Positions 1-6,833 of a stretch of DNA of 7,718 bases are shown here, in pieces. Position numbers and translations under genes: made by a program. This DNA comes from Flavobacteriaceae bacterium (GTDB lineage Bacteria > Bacteroidota > Bacteroidia > Flavobacteriales > Flavobacteriaceae). How positions within the stretch are numbered: the first letter of the stretch is position 1; every line of letters starts with the position of its first letter. Where the stretch lies: contig PAUJ01000030.1 of NCBI GenBank assembly GCA_002713705.1, positions 29,674 through 37,391 of the forward strand, given 5' to 3'. A model generated the notes under the pieces. The model was not told the DNA's origin, searched no databases, and saw only the letters and a list, made by a program, of their open reading frames with translations.

Positions 1-579
1 CCTAAAGTGTGTAATTATATAGATATTCCATTACAGCATATTTCAGATTCAGTTTTAAAGTCGATGAAACGCGGTTTTGGAAAAGAAAAAATAAATCGTT
101 TATTAAAAGATTTTAGAGAAAGAGTACCTGGTATGGCTATTAGAACGACATTAATTGTTGGCTATCCTGGCGAAACTGAAGAAAACTTTCAAGAGTTAAA
201 ACAATGGGTAACCGATATGCGTTTTGATCGTTTAGGATGTTTTACCTATTCTCATGAAGAAAATACCACAGCTTACTTATTGGAAGATGATGTTCCTGAA
301 GATGTAAAAATGCAGAGAGCTAATGATATTATGGAGATCCAATCTCAAATTTCTTGGGAATTAAATCAAGAAAAAATAGGAAAAGAGTTTAAAGTTGTTA
401 TTGATCGAAAAGAAGGAAGTTATTTTGTTGGAAGAACTCAATTTGATAGTCCTGATGTTGATAATGAAGTGCTAATTAATGCAGAAAAAGACTATATTCG
501 TACTGGTGATTTTTCTACCGTAAAAATAACGGCTGCAGAAGATTTTGACTTATATGCAGCAGTAATAGTAGAAAAATAG
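1..579 (+). CDS. rimO: RimO, ribosomal protein uS12 methylthiotransferase (3' part)
   Basis: RimO is a cytoplasmic radical-SAM enzyme that adds a methylthio group to a conserved aspartate of ribosomal protein uS12. The frame is already open at base 1, so the gene begins before the window; the GTG at 7 is an internal valine, not a start. The 192 visible residues cover the end of the radical-SAM barrel (CNYIDIPLQHISD near residues 4-16, RTTLIVGYPGETEE near 46-59, CFTYSHEENT near 80-89) and then the C-terminal TRAM domain (about 125-190, with FVGRTQFDSPDVDNEV). Full-length RimO is about 430-440 residues, so slightly less than half is present. The cluster-binding CxxxCxxC motif would lie upstream and cannot be checked. 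The related MiaB is less likely, because the IPLQH and DSPDVDNEV wording is that of flavobacterial RimO. The next gene follows after 30 bases with no terminator visible. Confidence 0.96.
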   Translation, partial: PKVCNYIDIPLQHISDSVLKSMKRGFGKEKINRLLKDFRERVPGMAIRTTLIVGYPGETEENFQELKQWVTDMRFDRLGCFTYSHEENTTAYLLEDDVPEDVKMQRANDIMEIQSQISWELNQEKIGKEFKVVIDRKEGSYFVGRTQFDSPDVDNEVLINAEKDYIRTGDFSTVKITAAEDFDLYAAVIVEK

Positions 580-609
580 AATTCTATTTTTAATACCTAA
601 TATTCTTAT

Positions 610-1845
610 ATGCTAAGATACCTAGCTTTCATTTCCATTATGATTTTGCTATTGGCTTCTTGTAAAACAGAAACATCAAAAAGTGAACCTGCAGTTCTTG
701 ATAATAACAGACATACTGCTATTATTAAAATTAAAAATCCATCTACATTAAATAGTTCTTTGCCCAGACTCTTTAGTGATGGTGAAAACTTATTAATGTC
801 CTGGATTCAAAATAAGGATAGTATAGTCAGCTTAAAATATTCTAAATTTAACGGTATTAATTGGACTGCTCCAACAGAAATAATTTCAGGATCAGATTGG
901 TTTGTTAATTGGGCAGATTTTCCAGCTATCGCATATAATAATGGAAGTATTTTAACAAATATTCTAAAAAAATCAGCAGAAGGGACCTATACCTACGATA
1001 TACATTTACAATTGTATTCAAAACAAAAAAATACTTGGAAAAATAATATTTTATTAAATCAAGATGGTATAAAAAGCGAACATGGATTTGTTTCTATGTT
1101 GCCTTACAATAATGATTCCTTTTTTGTTACCTGGTTAGATGGAAGAACCTTGGTCGGTGTTCCAAAAGAAAATGAACAAATGACACTTAGGGTTGCATTT
1201 ATTGATGCTGAAGGAGAAATTACAAACGATATTTTATTAGATGATAAAACTTGTGAATGTTGTAATACTGCTGCAACAATGACAGCAAATGGACCCATAG
1301 TAGCTTATAGAGATCGATCGGATACTGAAATAAGAGATATTTCTATAGTTCGATTTGTAAATGGTAATTGGACGGCCCCTAAAAACGTTTATCAAGATCA
1401 TTGGGAAATACCTGGTTGCCCTGTAAATGGTCCCGCTATAGATTCGTTTAATGACGCTGTTGTTTTAGCTTGGTTTACAGCAGAAAATGATAATCCAAGA
1501 ATTCAAGTTTCTTTTTCTGAAAATCAAGGGGAGACATTTGGACTTCAATATCGCGTTGATAACGGTAATGCAATTGGAAGAGTAGATGCAGTGATGTTAG
1601 ATCAAAATAATGCCGTGGTTAGTTGGATGGAGCCAGATGGTATTGATACGCTTATTCAAATTTTAAAAGTATCTTCAAACGGAGAAAAAAACATACCAAT
1701 TACCATCACTAAAACTAGAAGTGAACGTTCTTCTGGGTTTCCGCAATTGGAATTGGTTGGAGATAGATTATACGTTGCTTGGACTTCATTAGAAGATAAA
1801 AAACCGGCCATTAAAATAGTTACTGTATTAGCATCTGATTTATAA
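610..1845 (+). CDS. Beta-propeller lipoprotein with CxCC cysteine motif (sialidase/BNR-like fold, function unknown)
   Basis: This is a 411-residue secreted lipoprotein. The N-terminus is a type II signal peptide: a hydrophobic stretch at residues 5-15, then lipobox L-A-S-C with lipidated Cys18. The residues after Cys18 (KTETSKSE) do not form a strong acidic flavobacterial surface-export signal, so a periplasm-facing anchor is possible. The rest is repetitive beta-strand: six strand motifs centred on W65, W175, Y233, W288, W339 and W391, plus a weaker one near 113-120, and two copies of NG(x)NWTAP at 81-88 and 251-257. This suggests a 6- or 7-bladed propeller. SENQGETF at 303-310 resembles a degenerate Asp-box. 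The only cysteines besides Cys18 are C215, C217, C218 (CECC) and C270 (PGCPVNGP); EHGF (157-160), WLDGR (175-179) and YRDRSD (233-238) also look conserved. Such proteins are often labelled sialidase-like, but I see no basis for sialidase activity. Metal or cofactor binding by the cysteines is inference. The stop is one base before the next gene. Confidence 0.88.
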   Translation: MLRYLAFISIMILLLASCKTETSKSEPAVLDNNRHTAIIKIKNPSTLNSSLPRLFSDGENLLMSWIQNKDSIVSLKYSKFNGINWTAPTEIISGSDWFVNWADFPAIAYNNGSILTNILKKSAEGTYTYDIHLQLYSKQKNTWKNNILLNQDGIKSEHGFVSMLPYNNDSFFVTWLDGRTLVGVPKENEQMTLRVAFIDAEGEITNDILLDDKTCECCNTAATMTANGPIVAYRDRSDTEIRDISIVRFVNGNWTAPKNVYQDHWEIPGCPVNGPAIDSFNDAVVLAWFTAENDNPRIQVSFSENQGETFGLQYRVDNGNAIGRVDAVMLDQNNAVVSWMEPDGIDTLIQILKVSSNGEKNIPITITKTRSERSSGFPQLELVGDRLYVAWTSLEDKKPAIKIVTVLASDL

Positions 1846-1846
1846 T

Positions 1847-3088
1847 TTGAAAACACTTTTAATTATAGGGCATATATTTCCAGAGCCGACAACGACTGCT
1901 GCTGGCACTAGAATGATGCAATTAATTTCATTATTTGAAAAAGAAAAGTATAAAATTGTTTTTTCGAGTACAGCCTCCATTACCAATAAATCAGAAACTT
2001 TTAAAAGCACTTCTGTTGAAGTTAAATCGATAGTGCTAAACAATGTTAGTTTTGACAATTTTATAAAAGAATTAAATCCCTCTGTAGTTCTTTTTGATCG
2101 ATTTATTACCGAGGAGCAATTTGGATGGAAGGTAGCTGAAAATTGCCCTGATGCCATGCGATTATTGGATACAGAAGATTTGCATTTTTTAAGAAAAGCA
2201 AGGCAAGAAACATTAAAAAAGAAACTGCCTTTAAGTGATTTAAATTTGTTTTCAGATGCTGCTAAAAGAGAAATTGCAAGTATGTATCGTTGCGATTTAT
2301 CTTTAATTATTTCGGAATTTGAAATGAAATTACTTCAAAACACTTTTCATATTGATACTTCCTTATTATGCTATCTTCCCTTTTTAGTACATGAAATAGC
2401 GGAGGCTGAAATTAATAAATTCCCATTATTTGAAAATAGAAATCATTTTATAAGTATTGGAAATTTTTTACACGCACCCAACTTAGATTCTATCTTATTT
2501 TTAAAAAAAGAGATTTGGCCAGAAATAAAGAAAGAACTTCCAAAAGCTGAACTACATATTTATGGTGCTTACGCTCCTCAACAGATTTTAGAATTACATT
2601 CAAAAAAAGAAGGCTTTTTAATTAAGGGCTGGATAGCAAATGTTTCTGAAGTGATGAAAAACGCTAGAGTTTGTTTAGCACCCTTGCGTTTTGGAGCTGG
2701 CTTAAAAGGTAAGTTTATAGATGCGATGAAAAATGGAACTCCAGCTGTAACCACTGCTATTGGATCAGAGGGTATTTCAGGAAATTTTTCTTTTTCAGGA
2801 GCCATAGCAAATGACGTAGAAGGCATCGTAAATGCTTCCATAGCATTATATAATAATAAAGAAAATTGGTTGGCTGCTCAACAGAATGCAATGATTATTC
2901 TTAGTCAGCGCTTTAATTATAATTTGTATTCAGAAAAATTTATAGATCAATTAATACAGCTACAAAATACTTTAGATGCACATAGAAAGCAGAATTTTAC
3001 GGGTCAAATTCTACAGCATCAATCGGTGCATGCAACAAAGTATATGGGTAAGTGGATTGAACAGAAGAATAAAACTACAAATAAGTAA
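1847..3088 (+). CDS. Glycosyltransferase, GT4 type (GT-B fold)
   Basis: This is a 413-residue cytoplasmic retaining-type glycosyltransferase that would move a sugar from a nucleotide donor to an unknown acceptor, such as a surface polysaccharide or glycolipid. I place the start at TTG 1847 because the first Rossmann strand and loop (KTLLIIGHIFPEP, residues 2-14) follow directly, whereas the first ATG in frame, at 1910, would delete them. An in-frame stop lies at 1829-1831. The N-terminal half contains LLDTEDLHFLRKAR at 106-119, a signature I associate with this subgroup. The donor-binding C-terminal half begins near FISIGNF (201-207) and continues through ELHIYG (235-240), IKGWI (259-263), APLRFGAGLKGKF (278-290), NGTP (296-299) and IGSEGI (305-310). 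The tail at 390-408 (LQHQSVHATKYMGKWIEQK) is basic and aromatic. There is no signal peptide or membrane segment. It sits 1 base after the lipoprotein and 1 base before the hydrolase. Donor and acceptor cannot be read from sequence. Confidence 0.92.
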   Translation: MKTLLIIGHIFPEPTTTAAGTRMMQLISLFEKEKYKIVFSSTASITNKSETFKSTSVEVKSIVLNNVSFDNFIKELNPSVVLFDRFITEEQFGWKVAENCPDAMRLLDTEDLHFLRKARQETLKKKLPLSDLNLFSDAAKREIASMYRCDLSLIISEFEMKLLQNTFHIDTSLLCYLPFLVHEIAEAEINKFPLFENRNHFISIGNFLHAPNLDSILFLKKEIWPEIKKELPKAELHIYGAYAPQQILELHSKKEGFLIKGWIANVSEVMKNARVCLAPLRFGAGLKGKFIDAMKNGTPAVTTAIGSEGISGNFSFSGAIANDVEGIVNASIALYNNKENWLAAQQNAMIILSQRFNYNLYSEKFIDQLIQLQNTLDAHRKQNFTGQILQHQSVHATKYMGKWIEQKNKTTNK

Positions 3089-3089
3089 A

Positions 3090-3893
3090 ATGAATTTAAA
3101 AAAGAAGTTATTTATTTTAATATTTATACTTCTAAATATTTACGGATTGTTGTGTGGTGTTATTTATTTTTTCCAAGAAAACTTAATTTTCATGCCCTCT
3201 GTTCTTTCTCAAGAACATGTCTTTGAAATGAAAAGTTCATTTGATGAAATAAACTTGAAATCTTCAGATGGAGCTCACTTAAATGGACTTTATTTTAAAA
3301 AAGAAAATTCAAAAGGTGTTGTTTTATATTTTCATGGCAATGCTGGAAATCTACAAGATTGGGGGCAAATAGCTGATCTTTTTATAGATTTAGATTACGA
3401 CGTACTTATTATGGATTATAGAGGTTACGGAAAAAGTAAGGGTGAGAAGTCGATGGAATTTTTATATGAGGATGCAGAATTGTGGTATGAATTTGCACAA
3501 CAAAATTATTCTGAGTCTAAAATAATAGTTTATGGTAGGAGTATAGGAACCACTTTTGCTGCTTATGTCGCTGCTAAACACGAACCCAATAAATTAATTT
3601 TAGAAGCTCCTTTTTATAGCATGTTAGCCATTGCTAAGTCTAGATTTTCATTTCTGCCTATACGCTACTTATTGGATTATAAATTTCCAACCTATCAATT
3701 TATGGATGACATTAATTGTCCTGTTATTTTTTATCATGGCACCTATGATAAAGTGATACCTTATGATCAAGGAAAAAAATTATATGATAGTTTCAATACT
3801 GATAAAAAAGAATTAATTACCATTCCTATGGGTGGACATAATAATTTAAATTCTTTTAAAGAATATACAGAAAGTATTAGCTTAGAACTTTAA
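3090..3893 (+). CDS. Membrane-anchored alpha/beta hydrolase (ABHD13/ABHD17/BEM46-like serine hydrolase)
   Basis: This is a 267-residue serine hydrolase. A lysine-rich start (MNLKKK) precedes one hydrophobic helix at residues 7-28 with no cleavage site. By the positive-inside rule the N-terminus is cytoplasmic and the catalytic domain faces the periplasm. The alpha/beta-hydrolase core shows an oxyanion-hole motif HGNAGN (82-87), DYRGYGKS (109-116), nucleophile elbow GRSIG with Ser151, acid Asp220 in HGTYDKVIP (216-224), and His250 in GGHNNL (248-253). The triad is therefore complete. Order and spacing fit the BEM46/ABHD13/ABHD17 group, whose members act on acyl esters or thioesters; the substrate here is unknown. 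I chose ATG 3090, one base after the glycosyltransferase stop. An in-frame ATG at 2976 would add 38 residues overlapping the glycosyltransferase and place a non-hydrophobic segment before the anchor. No Shine-Dalgarno sequence is visible, as expected for Bacteroidota. Confidence 0.91.
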   Translation: MNLKKKLFILIFILLNIYGLLCGVIYFFQENLIFMPSVLSQEHVFEMKSSFDEINLKSSDGAHLNGLYFKKENSKGVVLYFHGNAGNLQDWGQIADLFIDLDYDVLIMDYRGYGKSKGEKSMEFLYEDAELWYEFAQQNYSESKIIVYGRSIGTTFAAYVAAKHEPNKLILEAPFYSMLAIAKSRFSFLPIRYLLDYKFPTYQFMDDINCPVIFYHGTYDKVIPYDQGKKLYDSFNTDKKELITIPMGGHNNLNSFKEYTESISLEL

Positions 3894-3980
3894 ATTCTTA
3901 TTGGTTTTATATGTTAAACCTCCATCTTATAAGGAAGTACCATAAATTAGATTTCCAAATTCTTTACAGCTTTTATTAAA

Positions 3981-4001
3981 CGGATGTAATTACTTAATCC
4001 G
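3981..4001 (+). terminator. Weak candidate terminator hairpin at the convergent junction
   Basis: CGGAT (3981-3985) and ATCCG (3997-4001) form a perfect 5-bp stem around an 11-base loop. A T-rich run (TTTTTTT within 4007-4013) follows five bases later on the plus strand. It could end transcription of the lipoprotein-glycosyltransferase-hydrolase run about 90 bases after the hydrolase stop. The hairpin overlaps the stop codon of the opposing dehydrogenase (3994-3996). On the minus strand the following bases are only weakly T-rich. The stem is short, so this is tentative. Confidence 0.3.
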
Positions 4002-4779
4002 CTCTATTTTTTTCTTGTATTTTTCTTACAATAGCAGCTGCAATATTTCTAGGCAATATTCGAGGTAAAAAAGAAAGGAATTTATTGAAATTTCCTGGAA
4101 TCACAACCGACTCACCATTTAACATAGCTTTATAACCATATTTTGCGACTTCATCTGGTGAAGCCATGTTAAATCCTATTTTGTTTTCAGAAGTTTCTTG
4201 AGAGACCACTTCCTGAAAAGATGTTTTTGTCTGTCCTGGGCAAAGGACAGTTACAGTTACACCAGTTCCTTTTAATTCATTTGCTATCGCTTCAGAAAAA
4301 GACAAAATATATGCTTTAGAAGCATAGTAAATAGACATTAGGGGTCCAGGTTGAAAAGCTGCTAATGAGGACATGTTTAATATTTTTCCTTGACCTTTTT
4401 CAACCATTCCTTTTAATATTAATTTGGTTAAATGTGTAGTAGAAATAATATGTAAATTAAGCATAGAAGCTTCTCGTTCCCAATCGGTATTATGAAAATG
4501 ACCATACAAACCAAAACCAGCATTATTTATTAAAACATCAATAGGGGTTTCTTTAATTTCTTCAAATAATTCAGAAGCGCAATTATGAGTACTCATATCC
4601 TTCCTTATCGTATTTACAGGAGTTTTATATTTATCTTCTAACTTTTTTTTAGTTTCCTTTAATTTTTCTGAATCGATATCAATTAAAATTAAATGATATG
4701 CATCCTTTGCTAGAAGTGTTGCAAATTCATATCCTAAGCCTGAAGCTCCTCCTGTTATTAATGCTGTTTTGATAGTCAT
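3994..4779 (-). CDS. Short-chain dehydrogenase/reductase (classical SDR, DltE/COG0300-like)
   Basis: This is a 261-residue soluble NAD(P)-dependent oxidoreductase of the classical SDR family; its substrate is unknown. Motifs in order are the cofactor loop TGGASGLG (9-16), NNAG (85-88), structural/catalytic Asn108 (LNLH), catalytic Ser138 in NMSSLAAF, Tyr151 and Lys155 in YYASK, and PG (181-182) followed by T. The catalytic tetrad is complete. After the second strand the sequence is D34-I-D36, where NADP-preferring relatives usually carry Arg residues. This suggests NAD(H) preference (inference). The C-terminus (230-250) has a hydrophobic-basic segment (KFLSFLPRILPRNIAAAIV) common in this subgroup that may contact membrane. 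I chose ATG 4779 because it starts directly at the first beta strand; a TTG at 4800 would add seven residues. It lies 59 bases downstream of the ABC-F gene on the same strand and may share its transcript. It converges with the hydrolase. Confidence 0.93.
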   Translation of the reverse strand: MTIKTALITGGASGLGYEFATLLAKDAYHLILIDIDSEKLKETKKKLEDKYKTPVNTIRKDMSTHNCASELFEEIKETPIDVLINNAGFGLYGHFHNTDWEREASMLNLHIISTTHLTKLILKGMVEKGQGKILNMSSLAAFQPGPLMSIYYASKAYILSFSEAIANELKGTGVTVTVLCPGQTKTSFQEVVSQETSENKIGFNMASPDEVAKYGYKAMLNGESVVIPGNFNKFLSFLPRILPRNIAAAIVRKIQEKNRAD

Positions 4780-4810
4780 ATTAAATTGGTGTATTGTCAA
4801 TCAACAAAAT

Positions 4811-4826
4811 ACAAATTAAAATTTGT
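4811..4826. repeat. Perfect AT-rich inverted repeat between the ABC-F and SDR genes
   Basis: ACAAATT (4811-4817) and AATTTGT (4820-4826) are exact inverted copies separated by AA. The repeat sits in the 59-base gap upstream of the SDR start. It could be an operator or a weak processing/termination hairpin. In such AT-rich DNA it may also be chance. Confidence 0.35.
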
Positions 4827-4838
4827 AAAAGGCTGTTG

Positions 4839-6710
4839 CTAACTTTCCATTTTATCTGAAAGTAAAAACCATCGTTCGGTCTTTTTTTCAAGATTTTGTA
4901 TGAGTTTTTGTAAAATGATAGATTGTTTTTGTATTTCTTCTGGATCCCAAGCTTCTGTAGAAAATTTATTTTCTAAAGTTTCCTTTTCACGTTCTAATTT
5001 AGCTACTTCGCGTTCTAATTTTGCATGTTCTTTTTGTTCGTTATAATTTAACTTAGATTTAGTTTCTTTTACTTTCCAGTTGTCTTTATTAGCACCAGTG
5101 TTGTTAGGTATTGTTTTACTTTCTGAAGGTTTACTGTCTTCATAAGTTCTAAAATCGGAATAATTACCCGGAAAATCCTCAACCACACTATTGCCTCTAA
5201 AAATAAATAAATGATCGACAATTTTATCCATAAAATAACGGTCATGCGACACCACCATTAAACAACCTGGAAAATCTAACAAAAAATTTTCTAAAACATT
5301 TAAAGTAACAATATCTAAATCGTTGGTGGGTTCATCTAATATTAAAAAATTAGGGTTTCTAATTAAAACGGTGCAGAGGTACAAACGTTTACGTTCACCA
5401 CCACTTAATTTTTCTACAAAGTCATATTGCTTTTTACGATCGAATAAAAAACGTTCTAATAATTGTTGAGCCGAAATTTGCTTGCCTTTTTTTAAAGGAA
5501 TAAAATCACCAAATTCTCGAACCACTTCAATAACTTTTTGATTCTCTTTTATGTGTATGCCATCTTGGGTATAATAACCAAACTTAACAGTATCCCCAAT
5601 CACCACTTTTCCGGCATCTGGAGCAATACTGCCCGTAATCATATTTAAGAATGTAGATTTTCCAGTTCCGTTTTTACCAATGATTCCTATTCGTTCTCCT
5701 TTTTGAAAATTATATTCAAACTTTTCCAATATATTTTTAGCTCCAAACGATTTTGAAATGGAATGTAATTCGACCACCTTGGTACCCAATCGTTCCATGT
5801 TTAGCTCTATTTGTACTTCATGATCGTTTCTACGTTGATTTGCTCTGTTTTTTATATCTTGAAAATCATCAATTCTGGATTTGCTTTTTGTGGTTCGTGC
5901 TTTGGGTTGTCTTCGCATCCAATCCAATTCTTTTTTATAAAGTTGTTTTGCTTTGGAAGTTTCAGAAATAAAATTCTCGATTCGAGCATCTCTTTTCTCT
6001 AGGTAATAACTGTAATTACCCTTGTATCCATGCATTACTCCTTCATCTAACTCTACAATTTCGTTACAGACACGCTCTAAGAAAAAACGATCGTGTGTAA
6101 CCATAAATAAGGTGATGTTACTTTTTGCGAAGAAATCTTCCAACCATTCGATCATTTCTAAATCTAAATGATTGGTGGGTTCATCTAAAATTAAGAGTTG
6201 TGGTTGTGCTAATAATGCATTAGCCAATGCCAAACGTTTTTTTTGACCTCCACTCATAGCAGCTACTTTTTGGTCTAGATCGTCTAATTTTAATTTGGAT
6301 AATACTTGTTTATAAACGGTTTCATAATCCCAAGCTTGATTAGCTTCCATAGCATCAAAAGCTTTTTGATAGGCTTCTGCATCCTCTGGCTGAAGCAATG
6401 CTTTTTCATAATCTGCAATAATTTTAATGATGAAATTATCAGAAGTTTGAATGATTTCCTCAATGGTGCAATTTGGATCTAATTTAGGGTCTTGAGATAG
6501 GTATGAGATTTTTATATTTTTACGAGAAACTACATTACCGGTATCTGGGATGTCATCACCGGCAATTATATTTAAAATGGAAGTTTTACCAGTTCCGTTT
6601 TTAGCAACAAAACCTATTTTTTGTCCTTCGTTGATACCAAAAGAGATGTTTTTAAATAAAATGCGATCTCCATAAGATTTTGAAATATTTTCAACAGATA
6701 AGTAATTCAC
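4839..6710 (-). CDS. uup: ABC-F family ATPase, Uup-like
   Basis: This is a 623-residue cytoplasmic protein with two fused ATPase domains and no membrane segments, typical of ABC-F proteins that act on or near the ribosome. Domain 1 has Walker A AKNGTGKT (36-43), signature SGGQ (153-156), Walker B with DEPTN (176-180) followed by HLD, and switch His206. The inter-domain linker spans roughly 234-305 and contains the basic WMRRQPKARTTKSKSR segment (264-279). Domain 2 has GKNGTGKS (345-352), SGGE (436-439), DEPTNDLD (459-466) and His489. A charged coiled-coil tail (about 551-618) follows, which is the feature that suggests Uup rather than EttA, YheS or YbiT. Catalytic Glu177 and Glu460 are present. 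The start is GTG at 6708-6710: an in-frame TAA lies two codons upstream, and the next Met would lose domain 1's Walker A. Uup homologues are linked to ribosome function and DNA-structure stability; the exact role here is not settled. Confidence 0.96.
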   Translation of the reverse strand: MNYLSVENISKSYGDRILFKNISFGINEGQKIGFVAKNGTGKTSILNIIAGDDIPDTGNVVSRKNIKISYLSQDPKLDPNCTIEEIIQTSDNFIIKIIADYEKALLQPEDAEAYQKAFDAMEANQAWDYETVYKQVLSKLKLDDLDQKVAAMSGGQKKRLALANALLAQPQLLILDEPTNHLDLEMIEWLEDFFAKSNITLFMVTHDRFFLERVCNEIVELDEGVMHGYKGNYSYYLEKRDARIENFISETSKAKQLYKKELDWMRRQPKARTTKSKSRIDDFQDIKNRANQRRNDHEVQIELNMERLGTKVVELHSISKSFGAKNILEKFEYNFQKGERIGIIGKNGTGKSTFLNMITGSIAPDAGKVVIGDTVKFGYYTQDGIHIKENQKVIEVVREFGDFIPLKKGKQISAQQLLERFLFDRKKQYDFVEKLSGGERKRLYLCTVLIRNPNFLILDEPTNDLDIVTLNVLENFLLDFPGCLMVVSHDRYFMDKIVDHLFIFRGNSVVEDFPGNYSDFRTYEDSKPSESKTIPNNTGANKDNWKVKETKSKLNYNEQKEHAKLEREVAKLEREKETLENKFSTEAWDPEEIQKQSIILQKLIQNLEKKTERWFLLSDKMES

Positions 6711-6726
6711 AAGTTATGTTTTTTTA

Positions 6727-6734
6727 CAAATTAA
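6727..6734 (-). promoter_or_regulatory. Possible -7 promoter element for the ABC-F gene
   Basis: On the minus strand the bases read TTAATTTG, one mismatch from the Bacteroidota -7 consensus TAnnTTTG, ending 16 bases before the GTG start. No clear TTG element is visible at the expected -33 distance. The gap 6711-6833 is the natural place for a promoter between the Lnb-type gene and the ABC-F gene, but this assignment is weak. Confidence 0.2.
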
Positions 6735-6833
6735 GGTGTTTTTATTTACTAAAATGAGAATTAGTTTTAATATTACTAAGCTTACCTTATTTTAAAGTAA
6801 TTTTTATTGTTTTTCAAATAGTATTTTATGTTT

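Noticed and set aside
1104..1298. Minus-strand open frame inside the lipoprotein gene
   Set aside because: It lies opposite the CxCC region of a well-supported gene and shows no domain or start signal of its own. Similar antisense frames at 1656-1856, 1840-2157 and 2578-2841 were rejected for the same reason.
610..1845. Calling the lipoprotein a true sialidase
   Set aside because: Only one degenerate Asp-box-like sequence is present, and no recognisable FRIP motif or catalytic arginine triad was found. The fold resemblance is generic to propellers.
2976..3089. Upstream ATG at 2976 as the hydrolase start
   Set aside because: It would overlap the glycosyltransferase by 113 bases and add 38 residues ahead of the membrane anchor. 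ATG 3090 is directly after the previous stop and gives a normal anchored N-terminus.
3902..3919. GGTTT/AAACC hairpin after the hydrolase stop
   Set aside because: It has a 5-bp stem, mostly A/T, and is not followed by a T-run. The hairpin at 3981-4001 is the better candidate.
4780..4800. TTG at 4800 as the SDR start
   Set aside because: It adds only seven residues before the conserved first strand. ATG 4779 gives the usual SDR N-terminal length.
5753..6002. Plus-strand open frames inside the ABC-F gene
   Set aside because: They are antisense to strongly conserved ABC-F coding sequence, overlap each other in two frames and match no family I recognise.
6772..6801. ATTACT/AGTAAT inverted repeat as a terminator for the Lnb-type gene
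   Set aside because: The stem is 6 bp of mostly A/T with an 18-base loop, and the T-run follows it on the plus strand, while the gene is on the minus strand.
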